Shown here in pieces: positions 8,036-16,227 of a stretch of DNA of 42,117 nucleotides. Source of the DNA: Isosphaeraceae bacterium (lineage in GTDB: Bacteria > Planctomycetota > Planctomycetia > Isosphaerales > Isosphaeraceae); NCBI GenBank assembly GCA_031291845.1, contig JARLIH010000324.1, positions 1 through 42,117 of the forward strand, read 5' to 3'. Position 1 is the first letter of the stretch; each line of letters begins with the position of its first letter. The notes under the pieces are model-generated. The model was not told the DNA's origin, made no database searches, and was given only the letters and a program-made list of their open reading frames with translations. The translations under genes were made by a program, and so were the position numbers.

Positions 8036-10609
8036 ATGACCGGAATCGCCCCGCCCGCTCCTCAGCACGATCCGCGGCCCGCCAGCAGCCGCGCGGGGCT
8101 CGACTACGAGCACGACATCGGCTCGTTTGACGAGACGCTCGACGCCGACGGCGGCCTGCGGCCGTACTGGCGCGGGTTCTTCCAGCAGATCAATGCAATC
8201 GGCCTCCCCGAGATGCACCGTCGCTGGGAAGAGGTCAAGCACCTGATCCGCGAGAACGGGATCACGTACAACGTCTACGGCGACCCTCGGGGTCTGGACC
8301 GGCCCTGGGAGCTGGACCCCATACCGCTGTTGATCGCCGCGGACGACGCCCAGTCGCTCGAGACGGGGCTGGTCCAGCGCGCCCGGCTGCTCGACGCGAT
8401 CCTGGCCGACATTTACGGCCAGCAGGTGATGCTCAAGGAAGGGGTGCTGCCGCCGGAGCTGGTTTTCGGCCACCGCGGCTTCCTCCGCCCCTGCCACGGC
8501 CTGCAGGTGCCTGGTGACCGACGGTTGCACCTGTACGCCGTTGATTTGGGGCGGGCGCCCGACGGCTCGATCTTCGTCCTGAACGACCGCACGCAGGCTC
8601 CCTCGGGCGCGGGGTACGCGCTCGAGAACCGGATCGTGCTCTCGCGGCTGCTTCCCGAAGCGTTCCGCGACTGCCGCGTCCAGCGTCTGGCTCTCTTCTT
8701 CCGAACGGTGCGCGAAACCCTGCGCTCGATCGCTCCGCGCAACCGCGACAACCCGCGCATCGTGCTCCTGACTCCCGGACCCTACAACGAGACCTACTTC
8801 GAGCACGCATACCTCGCGCGCTACCTGGGCTACACGCTCGTCGAGGGGGGCGACCTCACCGTCCGCGACAGCCGGGTCTACCTGAAGCTCCTTGGCGGAT
8901 TGCAGCCGGTGGACGTGATCCTCCGCCGTCTGGACGACGAGTACTGCGACCCGCTCGAGCTGCGGGGCGACTCGTTCCTGGGGGTGCCCGGGCTCGTGCA
9001 GGCTGTGCGGGCGGGGAACGTCGCCGTGGCCAACACGCTCGGCAGCGGCCTGGTCGAGTCGCCCGGCTTCCTCCCCTACCTGCCGGCACTCTGCCGCCGG
9101 CTGCTGGGCGAAGAGCTCCTGATTCCTTCCGCCACGACCTGGTGGTGCGGCGACCCCGGCGCCCGGGATCATGTGCTGGCGAACCTGCCGCACATGGTCA
9201 TCAAGCCGGCGTTCCCCTTTGCCCGTTTTGACCCCATCTTCGGCGAAGAGTTGAGCGCTGACGAGTTGCACCGACTTTCCGAAAAGATTCGCGCGCGCCC
9301 GCTCGAGTACGTCGGCCAGCAGCAGATCACGCTGTCCACGGCCCCCGTTCTGGAGGGGGGCCGTCTGCGCCCTCGGCACCTTGTCATCCGCGCGTTTCTG
9401 GCGGCGACCGATACGTCGTACGCCGTGATGCCCGGCGGGTTAACGCGCATCGCGGCATCGGGCGACACGCTGGTCGTCTCGATGCAGAAAGGGGGCGGCA
9501 GCAAGGACACATGGGTGCTGTCCGCGGGCCCGGTCAGCAATTTCAGCCTGCTGCCGTCCACGGTCCAGCCGGTCGAGTTGAGCCGGGGCGGCGGCGACCT
9601 CCCCAGCCGCGTGGCCGACGACCTGTTCTGGCTCGGCCGCTACGTCGAGCGAGCCGAAGGGATCGTGCGGCTCTTGCGCGGGATTCTCGTGCGCCTGACG
9701 GAGAAGTCGGGCCTGGCCGAGGTGCCTGAGCTGCCCGCGCTCTTGCGGGCGCTCACGCTCCAGACGAAGACACGTCCCGGCTTCCTCGGCTCGGGAGCCG
9801 AGCAGCGGCTCGCCGCGCCGGAAGACGAGCTCCGCGTGCTCGTCTTCGATCCCGAGCGCGCGGGGAGCCTGGCCGAGACGATCAACGCCCTGCACCGCGT
9901 CGCCGGCAAGGTGCGCGACCGGATCTCGACCGACATGTGGCGAATTATCGGCGGGCTCGACCTGCCGGCCCGGCCGGGCACGAGCCGCGAGCCCGACGCC
10001 CGGCCGCCGCTGGGCGAGATCCTCGACCTGCTCGACCGCCGGGTCGTCGCCCTGGCCGCGTTCGGCGGCCTCGTCGCCGAAAGCATGACCCGGGGCCAGG
10101 GCTGGCGCTTCCTCGACATGGGGCGCCGCATCGAACGCACGTTCCACATGCTCGGGCTCCTGCGCGGGGCCTTGGTGTCCGTCAGTGGGACGGAGGGCCC
10201 GCTCCTCGAAGCGCTCCTGGAAATCGCCGACAGCGCGATGACCTACCGCCGGCGGTACATGAGCAGCCTTCAGACGGCCCCCGTGCTCGACCTGTTGCTG
10301 GCGGACGAAGACAACCCGCGCTCGCTCGCCTATCAGCTCGTCGCGCTGACCGCCGCAATCGACGATCTCCCGCGCGTCGACACCTCCCCGGGCCGTAGCC
10401 CCGAGCAGCGGCTGATGCTCGGGGCGCTCACGCGCGTCCGCGTCGCGGACATCGACCGGCTCGCCCGCGCCGACGCCGACGGTCGCCGCACGGGGCTCGA
10501 CGACCTGCTCGCCCGGCTTGAAGCCGACCTCCCCGTCCTAGCCGATTCGTTGACTCGCCACTATTTGTCGCACCTTCAGGTCTCGCGCCAGTTCGCGACT
10601 ACTTCGTAG
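8036..10609 (+). CDS. Fused circularly permuted ATP-grasp / alpha-E protein
   Basis: This 857-residue protein combines in one chain what the genes at 1759 and 3276 encode separately. The ATP-grasp part covers about residues 1-490, with NVYGDPRGLDRPWELDPIP, PGPYNETYFEHAYLARYLG, VIKPAFPF and the closing QKGGGSKDTWVL. The alpha-E part runs from about 518 to the end and opens with SRVADDLFWLGRYVERAEG. A linker of about 25 residues joins them. The family is predicted to be an ATP-dependent ligase of unknown substrate. No signal peptide is seen. It follows the DUF2126 gene by 141 bases and precedes the small transglutaminase by 42 bases, so the last two are probably co-transcribed. The Shine-Dalgarno site is weak, and the N-terminal 40 residues are poorly conserved in character, so the exact start is less certain than the gene. 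Confidence 0.93.
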   Translation: MTGIAPPAPQHDPRPASSRAGLDYEHDIGSFDETLDADGGLRPYWRGFFQQINAIGLPEMHRRWEEVKHLIRENGITYNVYGDPRGLDRPWELDPIPLLIAADDAQSLETGLVQRARLLDAILADIYGQQVMLKEGVLPPELVFGHRGFLRPCHGLQVPGDRRLHLYAVDLGRAPDGSIFVLNDRTQAPSGAGYALENRIVLSRLLPEAFRDCRVQRLALFFRTVRETLRSIAPRNRDNPRIVLLTPGPYNETYFEHAYLARYLGYTLVEGGDLTVRDSRVYLKLLGGLQPVDVILRRLDDEYCDPLELRGDSFLGVPGLVQAVRAGNVAVANTLGSGLVESPGFLPYLPALCRRLLGEELLIPSATTWWCGDPGARDHVLANLPHMVIKPAFPFARFDPIFGEELSADELHRLSEKIRARPLEYVGQQQITLSTAPVLEGGRLRPRHLVIRAFLAATDTSYAVMPGGLTRIAASGDTLVVSMQKGGGSKDTWVLSAGPVSNFSLLPSTVQPVELSRGGGDLPSRVADDLFWLGRYVERAEGIVRLLRGILVRLTEKSGLAEVPELPALLRALTLQTKTRPGFLGSGAEQRLAAPEDELRVLVFDPERAGSLAETINALHRVAGKVRDRISTDMWRIIGGLDLPARPGTSREPDARPPLGEILDLLDRRVVALAAFGGLVAESMTRGQGWRFLDMGRRIERTFHMLGLLRGALVSVSGTEGPLLEALLEIADSAMTYRRRYMSSLQTAPVLDLLLADEDNPRSLAYQLVALTAAIDDLPRVDTSPGRSPEQRLMLGALTRVRVADIDRLARADADGRRTGLDDLLARLEADLPVLADSLTRHYLSHLQVSRQFATTS

Positions 10610-10651
10610 GGTCGGCCCGACGAATCATGAACCTCACGGATGCGCTGTGCG

Positions 10652-11560
10652 ATGATCTACCACGTCACTCACGAGACAAGCTACGCATATTCCAGCACCG
10701 TTTCGATGAGCCACAACATCGTTCACCTCGCTGCGCGTTCGTACGCCCGTCAGACGCGACTGCGTCACGACCTCCAGGTGAGCGTCTCCCCCGCGGTTTC
10801 GGCGGCCCAGACCGACTATTTCGGCAACCTCATGACGTTCATGACCGTGCAGGAACCGCACCGCCGGCTGCATCTTCGCGCGGTCAACGAGGTCAACGTC
10901 CACCCCGAGCCGCCCCCAGCCGCCGAGCACACGATGCCGTGGGATACAGCCCGCGACGTGCTGCGCTCCGAACGGAGTCCGGAGATGCTCGATGCCTACG
11001 AGTTCGCGTTCGACTCCCCCTCGGTGCGCTGCACGCCCGAGCTGGCCGATTACGCGGCTCCTTCGTTCGCGCCGGGGCGACCGCTGCTCGACTCGGTGCT
11101 CGACCTGACCAACCGTATCCACACCGAGTTCCGCTACGACCCCAACGCCACGACGACCGCGACCCCGTTGAGCGAGGTCTTGGAGCTGCGCAGGGGTGTC
11201 TGCCAGGACTTCGCGCACCTCGAGATCGGGTGCCTCCGTTCGCTCGGCCTCGCCGCGCGTTATGTCAGCGGTTACCTGCTCACGAGCCCGCCCCCGGGCC
11301 GTCCCCGCCTGATCGGCGCGGATGCTTCGCACGCCTGGATCGCGGTGTACCTCCCGCAGCACGGCTGGATCGAGGTCGACCCCACGAACAACTTACTCCC
11401 CGACGACAAACACATCGTCCTGGCATGGGGCCGCGACTACGACGACGTGAGCCCGATCAAGGGGGTGATTCTCGGCGGCGGCCACCATTCCGTGGCGGTC
11501 GCCGTGAATGTTGTACCCCGCCACGGGACGTCGTATGATCGCAATCCCGACGAATCGTAG
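10652..11560 (+). CDS. Transglutaminase family protein (short form)
   Basis: This 302-residue protein has the bacterial transglutaminase N-terminal domain (MIYHVTHETSYAYSSTVSMS) followed by a transglutaminase-like core. The triad is visible: Cys184 in RGVCQDFAH, His227 in ASHAW and Asp243 in EVDPTN. The family includes predicted cysteine proteases and is a regular companion of the circularly permuted ATP-grasp/alpha-E genes. The start is placed at 10652 to match the usual family N-terminus; ATG 10640, four codons upstream, is an alternative. No signal peptide is seen, so it should act in the cytoplasm. Compared with the 1110-residue protein at 4562 it lacks DUF2126, so the cluster has one plain and one ligase-linked transglutaminase. 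Confidence 0.92.
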   Translation: MIYHVTHETSYAYSSTVSMSHNIVHLAARSYARQTRLRHDLQVSVSPAVSAAQTDYFGNLMTFMTVQEPHRRLHLRAVNEVNVHPEPPPAAEHTMPWDTARDVLRSERSPEMLDAYEFAFDSPSVRCTPELADYAAPSFAPGRPLLDSVLDLTNRIHTEFRYDPNATTTATPLSEVLELRRGVCQDFAHLEIGCLRSLGLAARYVSGYLLTSPPPGRPRLIGADASHAWIAVYLPQHGWIEVDPTNNLLPDDKHIVLAWGRDYDDVSPIKGVILGGGHHSVAVAVNVVPRHGTSYDRNPDES

Positions 11561-11643
11561 GCGACCGCCCCCGGTCCGCGCAGAGGACGAGCCGATTGCG
11601 GGTAACGCGGCCGCCCACTCGATTCGTCCACGGGAGCAAAGCC

Positions 11644-12756
11644 ATGTTCAAGTCTCCATATCGCGCGGCGGTGATTGGACGGACGGGCCGAGGCGACTAC
11701 GGCCACGGCCTGGACCTCGCTCTGCTCGATCAGCCGAAATTGACGCTGGTCGCCGTCGCCGACGAAGATCCCAAGGGGCTCGCCGCAGCCGCGCGCCGGT
11801 TGCACCTTGAGAAGGGATATGGCGACTACCGGGAGATGCTCGACCGCGAGAAGCCCCAGTTCGTCGTGGTCGCCCCGCGCTGGATCGACTGCCACCGCGA
11901 GATGATCCTCGGCTGCGTGGAGCGCGGCATTCACGTCTTCAGCGAGAAGCCGCTGGCCCCGACGTTGGCCGACGCCGATGCCATCGTTGCGGCCTGCGAA
12001 CGCTCCCACGCGAAGCTCGCCGTCGCGTTCCAGACCCGCTTCAGCCCGCGGTACGAGCGAGTGAAGGAGTTGATCGCCGACGGCGCCATCGGCGAGGTCC
12101 TGGAACTGCGCGGCCGCGGCAAGGAGGACCATCGCGGGGGCGGCGAGGACTTGATCGTCCTCGGCTCGCACCTGATGGACCTGTACCGCGGACTGCTGGG
12201 GGAGCCCTCCTGGTGTTTCGCACGCGTCACGGACGCAGGCAAACCCGTTGGCCGCGCCGAGGTCCGTAAGGGAGCCGAAGGCCTGGGCCTGCTCGCGGGC
12301 GATCGGATCGACGCGGTTTACGGGTTCGAGAAGAGCACGCCCGTTGCGCACTTCGCCACCTCACGGCCGAAGCAGCCCGGCCAACGCTTCGGACTCCAGG
12401 TCCTCGGCTCGGCCGGGCGAATCGAGCTGGGAACCGGGTGGGTCCCTCCGGCCTACCTCCTGTCCGACCCCACCTGGAGCGGCGCGGCGAAGGGGACGAA
12501 GTGGGTCGAGATCAGCAGCGCCGGCCCCGGCAAGCCCGAGACGCTGAAAGGGAACAGCCTGGTCGAGGCGAATCGCCTGATCGTGGCCGACCTGGTTCGC
12601 GCGGTGGAAACCGACACACAGCCGAAGGTCAGCGTTTACGACGGCCGCGCGGCCCTCGAAATGGTCCTGGCGTGCTACGCATCCCACGCCCGGCGCGGCC
12701 AGGTCCCGCTACCGCTGGCTGAGCGCAGCGAGCATCCGCTCGCGACGCTGCGGTAA
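11644..12756 (+). CDS. Gfo/Idh/MocA-family NAD(P)-dependent oxidoreductase
   Basis: This 370-residue protein is a sugar-type dehydrogenase of the Gfo/Idh/MocA family. These proteins oxidise or reduce hydroxyl groups of sugars, inositols or related compounds with NAD(P). The Rossmann N-terminus shows AAVIGRTGRGDYG with a downstream acidic VAVADEDP strand end. The family EKP signature appears as VFSEKPLAPT near residue 100, followed by the C-terminal substrate domain. The start at 11644 follows GGGAG at 11632-11636 with good spacing; the open frame upstream has no family features. There is no Tat or Sec signal, unlike many planctomycete relatives. It lies 83 bases after the transglutaminase gene and may be the last member of that transcript, but a functional link is only inferred. 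The exact substrate cannot be read from the sequence. Confidence 0.9.
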   Translation: MFKSPYRAAVIGRTGRGDYGHGLDLALLDQPKLTLVAVADEDPKGLAAAARRLHLEKGYGDYREMLDREKPQFVVVAPRWIDCHREMILGCVERGIHVFSEKPLAPTLADADAIVAACERSHAKLAVAFQTRFSPRYERVKELIADGAIGEVLELRGRGKEDHRGGGEDLIVLGSHLMDLYRGLLGEPSWCFARVTDAGKPVGRAEVRKGAEGLGLLAGDRIDAVYGFEKSTPVAHFATSRPKQPGQRFGLQVLGSAGRIELGTGWVPPAYLLSDPTWSGAAKGTKWVEISSAGPGKPETLKGNSLVEANRLIVADLVRAVETDTQPKVSVYDGRAALEMVLACYASHARRGQVPLPLAERSEHPLATLR

Positions 12757-12815
12757 GTGCGACACCGCTCTCATTCTCGTAGGGTTCGTTTCACGCTGCC
12801 TATATAGAGTGCTGA

Positions 12816-13271
12816 TCAATCACTCATATCTGTACCTGACAGCGTCTCGTACCCCGCCTTGGCATTCCTCTCATCCAGGCTCATCGGCCCGGTACCGTTC
12901 GCGATGATCAGAACCATCGCCCCCATCAGGCCCAGGTTCTTCATGAACTGGATCATCTGCTCCTGCTTGGCCTGGGGGTCGCTGACCGTCCAGAAGTCGT
13001 GGAAGTAGTAAGTGGCCAGCACCAGGAACACCAGCAGCAAGCCTGCCCCGAAGCGTGCCTTGTAGCCGAGGATCACCGACAGGCTGCCGGCGATCAGGAA
13101 GACGATCGCTCCGACGAGCATGAACTGTGGGGCCGGCACGCCCTTGTGCCCCATCAATCCGGCGACAGCCTGGAAGTGGGGAATTTTGTTCCCCACCGCC
13201 GACAGCAGGAAGATCGTGCAGAGCATCAACCGGCCCAGAACGGCCACGATCCCTTGCAGGAAACGAGGCAT
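12816..13271 (-). CDS. DoxX family membrane protein
   Basis: This 151-residue inner-membrane protein has four hydrophobic segments: VLGRLMLCTIFLLSAVGNKI, FMLVGAIVFLIAGSLSVIL, FGAGLLLVFLVLATYYFH and LGLMGAMVLIIANG. The order and the NKIPHF-type motif after the first helix fit the DoxX family, linked in other bacteria to quinone and thiol/redox stress. A strong AAGGAG ribosome-binding site lies eight bases before the ATG. The gene starts only 21 bases after the pirin stop, so pirin and doxX form one unit, probably under the MarR protein encoded upstream. The product's reaction is not known. Confidence 0.88.
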   Translation of the reverse strand: MPRFLQGIVAVLGRLMLCTIFLLSAVGNKIPHFQAVAGLMGHKGVPAPQFMLVGAIVFLIAGSLSVILGYKARFGAGLLLVFLVLATYYFHDFWTVSDPQAKQEQMIQFMKNLGLMGAMVLIIANGTGPMSLDERNAKAGYETLSGTDMSD

Positions 13272-13292
13272 GGTCAGTCTCCTTTCCGAAGC

Positions 13293-13991
13293 TCAAGCCA
13301 GCTCGAACAGCAACACTTCGGACAGTTCGCCGGCCCGGATCGCCAGGCTCGACTCGTCGCTGACAGCGGCCCCGTCGCCAGCCGTCATCGCGACCCCGCT
13401 CAGTTCCACTCCACCCCGCAACACCTGGACCCATGCGTGGCGCCCGGGCGCTAATTCGTGGGCAATTTCGCGTCCACGTTCGAGCGACCCGAGGTAGAGC
13501 CGGGCGTCCTGCCGAATCGACAGTGAGCCGTCGTGTCCGTCGGGAGAGGCCACAAGCCGCAACCGGTCGTGCCGCTCCGCCTCAGGAAAGGCTTTCTGCT
13601 CGTAGGACGGCTCCAGCCCCGGCCGCTCGGGCAGCAGCCAGATCTGGTACAAGTGCACCGGTTCGGTCGTCGACGGGTTGAACTCGCTGTGCGTGATGCC
13701 CGTGCCGGCCGTCATCCGCTGCAGCTCACCCGGGCGAATCGTGCTCCCCGTGCCCAGGCTGTCCCGGTGCTCGAGCGCCCCGTCGAGCACGTACGTCACG
13801 ATTTCCATATCCTCGTGCCCGTGCGTGCCGAAGCCCCGGCCGGGCAGCACCCGGTCCTCATTGATCACCCGAAGCGCACGGAATCCCATGTGCCGCGGGT
13901 CGTAGTAGCGCGAGAACGAGAACGTGTGATAGGTGTCGAGCCAGCCGTGGTCAAAGTGGCCGCGCTCGGACGCCCTGCGAAGCCGAATCAT
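13293..13991 (-). CDS. Pirin family protein
   Basis: This 232-residue bicupin belongs to the pirin family, which includes iron-dependent quercetin 2,3-dioxygenases and redox-linked regulators. The metal ligands of the first cupin are all present and almost exactly where the human protein has them: His57 and His59 in GTHGHED, then His101 and Glu103 in THSEFN. The second cupin lacks an obvious metal set, as is usual. The start is placed at 13991 because the conserved MIRLRRASERG begins there with GGAGGAG just upstream; the frame is open 18 codons further but through the intergenic palindrome. The gene sits between marR and doxX on the same strand, an arrangement typical of electrophile- or quinone-responsive units. 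Confidence 0.92.
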   Translation of the reverse strand: MIRLRRASERGHFDHGWLDTYHTFSFSRYYDPRHMGFRALRVINEDRVLPGRGFGTHGHEDMEIVTYVLDGALEHRDSLGTGSTIRPGELQRMTAGTGITHSEFNPSTTEPVHLYQIWLLPERPGLEPSYEQKAFPEAERHDRLRLVASPDGHDGSLSIRQDARLYLGSLERGREIAHELAPGRHAWVQVLRGGVELSGVAMTAGDGAAVSDESSLAIRAGELSEVLLFELA

Positions 13992-14020
13992 GGACTCCTC
14001 CTTTAATGCCACAAAAATGA

Positions 14021-14032
14021 TTGATACATCAA
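14021..14032 (-). promoter_or_regulatory. Putative MarR operator upstream of pirin
   Basis: TTGATACATCAA is a perfect inverted repeat (TTGAT, two-base centre, ATCAA) in an AT-rich gap. It lies 30 bases upstream of the pirin ATG and just after the MarR gene. Its size and position fit a MarR-dimer operator. A weaker copy (TTTACGCGTCAA on the plus strand, 14575-14586) overlaps the marR promoter. Binding is inferred, not shown. Confidence 0.5.
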
Positions 14033-14053
14033 CTAAAATGCCCAAAAAAAGGC

Positions 14054-14536
14054 CTAATCCGCGGCGGCACTCGGTGGCTGGCGGGCCTTTTCGAGGAGCC
14101 GGATGAGCTCTCGCAGCTCGGTCGCGGTCAGGTGGCCGACCAGTTTTTTGTGGAGTGCCGCCTCGGGTTCGTCGAGCCTGGCAAGCACGTCGATGCCTTT
14201 CGGCGTGATCGCCACGAAGACGATCCGTCGGTCTTCGGTTGACCGCTCCCGGACGACCAACCCTTGGGCTTCCAGGCGGTCGATGAGCCCGGTGATACCG
14301 GGGACGACGGCCAGCATCCGGTCGGCAACCTCCAGGATGGGCAACGGCTTCCCCTCGCCCCGCAGGATGCGCAGGACGTTGTATTGCGAGGAGGTCAGAC
14401 CAAACTCCCGGAACAGCCGTGAGAAGCAGATGCCGAACCGGTCTGCCGTGCGGGCGATATTGAGTGTCGCCTCCTGCTCAGGCAGGTCGAACGGCCGCCG
14501 CTTCTTGAGCTCCTTCTGCAACCGCCCGTCCGCCAT
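14054..14536 (-). CDS. MarR family transcriptional regulator
   Basis: This 160-residue protein is a MarR-type winged-helix repressor. It has the N-terminal dimerisation helix (LNIARTADRFGICFSRLF), the recognition region (LTSSQYNVLRILRGEG, then LEVADRMLAVVPGITGLIDRLEAQGLV), the wing with the conserved RERSTEDRRIVFVAIT and a C-terminal dimer helix. MarR proteins commonly sense phenolics, oxidants or quinones. The start is placed at 14536: it has GGGAGG upstream, while the alternative ATG at 14566 falls about where transcription should begin from the promoter at 14573-14601. It heads a same-strand unit with pirin and doxX, and two palindromes suggest it represses both itself and those genes. Confidence 0.92.
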   Translation of the reverse strand: MADGRLQKELKKRRPFDLPEQEATLNIARTADRFGICFSRLFREFGLTSSQYNVLRILRGEGKPLPILEVADRMLAVVPGITGLIDRLEAQGLVVRERSTEDRRIVFVAITPKGIDVLARLDEPEAALHKKLVGHLTATELRELIRLLEKARQPPSAAAD

Positions 14537-14572
14537 GCTTGGTTTTTCCTCCCGCCGAATCGTCATGCTTTT

Positions 14573-14601
14573 AGTTTACGCGTCAACCATTCACTCGTCA
14601 A
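14573..14601 (-). promoter_or_regulatory. Sigma-70-type promoter of the MarR gene, with overlapping operator
   Basis: On the minus strand TTGACG (14601-14596) is separated by exactly 17 bases from TAAACT (14578-14573). The predicted transcription start is near 14566, which supports ATG 14536 as the translation start. The spacer and -10 contain TTGACGCGTAAA, an imperfect copy of the palindrome at 14021-14032, matching it at 8 of 12 positions on the same strand. This fits autorepression. Confidence 0.5.
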
Positions 14602-14658
14602 GAGAACGCGGAAGGGATTTCCGACAGGTTGACACTGCGAAGCGGACGTCAGGGCCGA

Positions 14659-16029
14659 TCAACGTTTCGGCTTCTTGAACGCCTCCGGCAGCAGCGAGTG
14701 GACCGTCTCGACGAGCCGGTCCTCCGCCTCCAGCGCGAGCCGGGTTGGCTGCCCGTAGAAGATCATCGATAGATCCACCTCGTACCCCTCTTCGGCGATC
14801 AGCCGCTTCGACGCGATGTAACACGGGACGTCGTTGCTGTACGCCACGACCCAGAGCCGATCAGCGCTACATTCCTGTTTCAGCCGCAGGGCGTAATCCA
14901 CGACGACCTCGCCGCCGAGGAACACCATGGCAAGTGCGTCGCCGAACCACCAGGTCTGCACGGGGTACGCCAGGGTGCGTGGCAGCGCCTCCCCCCGGTC
15001 GAGCCGCTCGAGCATCGTGCGTGCGAAGAACCCCTCGGGGCCCGGCCGCTTGGTGCGCGCGGTGAGCTGCGCCCGATCGGGTGGAGTCGCGAAGGGAAGC
15101 TCGATCGTGCGGTACGCCGTCGCGATGCGGCCAGGGAGCGGGACCATCGTTCCGCCCAACAAGCGCTCGACCTCACGCGCCAGGGCAGCGCCATGAGCTT
15201 TCGCGTCATCGAGGTTCCGGCGCGGCTCGGGGTTCGCATCCGCACCACAGCCGATCACCACCAGGGCCAACGCACCCGGATGCGCTCGCTCGATGTCCTC
15301 GGCCGCATAGCCCGCCCAGTCGCCGCAGATCTTGTTGAAATCGCCGCCAAGCGTCGTGCAGTGGCACGCGTAATTAACCAGCACCGCACGGAGCTTGCCA
15401 TCCGTACCGACTGCGCGCAGCACCGGCAGGCTGTGATCGACCGGACCCTTCGGGTTCACGCCGAACCCCGTCCAGCGGCCGTCCTTCAGCACCCGCCGGT
15501 TGGCCGCGAAGACGGCCGTGCCCTGGGCCCAGCTCAGGCGCGCGGGCTTCCGGTCGGCGAGTGCAGCGAGCGCTACCTTCTCAAGGGCGTCGGTGAGTTC
15601 GCGCGTGTAGCGCTCCACGCGCTCTTGCTGGCCGGCCGGCAGCGGTGCGCCGAAGATGAATGGAATCCCATTGCTCAGACAAGGCCCGCAATGGGTGTGC
15701 GACGAACAGACCGTGAACCGCTCGCGCGGCAGCCCGGCCCGTGATTTGAGTCGGCCGGCCACCTCTTCGGTCACACGCGCCGGCACTCCGACGTTATCGA
15801 CGGCCAGCAGCACGGCTGCCGGCTCTCCGATGGCTAGCGCCCTCGCCTTGAGCCGGCTGGCGACCCCCTCCGATTCCGTCTTCCGGCCGCCGTAGCCGTT
15901 GAGCCGGATCGGGTAACCGGGCGTAATGTCGACCTCCGCGGCTCCAACAACGATCGCGTCGTCCTGCGCGACCGCCGGCGCCGCGGCCAGGCCGGCAAGC
16001 AGCGCCCAGATCAGGGTCGGAATTCTCAT
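14659..16029 (-). CDS. Secreted neutral/alkaline ceramidase N-terminal-domain protein
   Basis: This 456-residue protein carries the N-terminal domain of neutral/alkaline non-lysosomal ceramidases, zinc amidases that split ceramide. A signal peptide (MRIPTLIWALLAGLAAAPAVA) is followed by the family opening GAAEVDITPGYPIRLNGYGG. The zinc-site region CSSHTHCGPCL, the NYACHCTTLGG block and the VIGCGADANPEPR block are all present. The C-terminal domain of true ceramidases is missing, as in the many planctomycete relatives of this length, so lipid amidase activity is not certain. The start is at 16029, with GAGG upstream and the signal peptide intact; the frame is open nine codons further. It is preceded by a 170-base gap and transcribed alone. 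Confidence 0.88.
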   Translation of the reverse strand: MRIPTLIWALLAGLAAAPAVAQDDAIVVGAAEVDITPGYPIRLNGYGGRKTESEGVASRLKARALAIGEPAAVLLAVDNVGVPARVTEEVAGRLKSRAGLPRERFTVCSSHTHCGPCLSNGIPFIFGAPLPAGQQERVERYTRELTDALEKVALAALADRKPARLSWAQGTAVFAANRRVLKDGRWTGFGVNPKGPVDHSLPVLRAVGTDGKLRAVLVNYACHCTTLGGDFNKICGDWAGYAAEDIERAHPGALALVVIGCGADANPEPRRNLDDAKAHGAALAREVERLLGGTMVPLPGRIATAYRTIELPFATPPDRAQLTARTKRPGPEGFFARTMLERLDRGEALPRTLAYPVQTWWFGDALAMVFLGGEVVVDYALRLKQECSADRLWVVAYSNDVPCYIASKRLIAEEGYEVDLSMIFYGQPTRLALEAEDRLVETVHSLLPEAFKKPKR

Positions 16030-16227
16030 GAGCGGACCTCGGTGGAAAGCGAACATCAGGGCTCATGAGAATCTAAGCCGTGCACGGGCACCGGGCAAGA
16101 GGTCGACCCTGCGTCCTTTCTGGTTACGCCGACGGTCCGGGATCACAGGAAGGACCAAACCCAACGAAGTCTGGCCCGTTCTACAGATCGGATATACCTA
16201 GCAAAAAACTATCTAAGTCTTATTGGT

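Noticed and set aside
7286..9379. A 697-codon minus-strand open frame across the DUF2126/ATP-grasp junction
   Set aside because: It lies opposite two clear plus-strand genes, is rich in Arg, Val, Gly and Ala as antisense high-GC frames are, and has no domain pattern.
12795..12832. A possible bidirectional terminator between the convergent oxidoreductase and DoxX genes (GAGTG/CACTC)
   Set aside because: The stem is only five bases with a nine-base loop and there is no T-run on either side.
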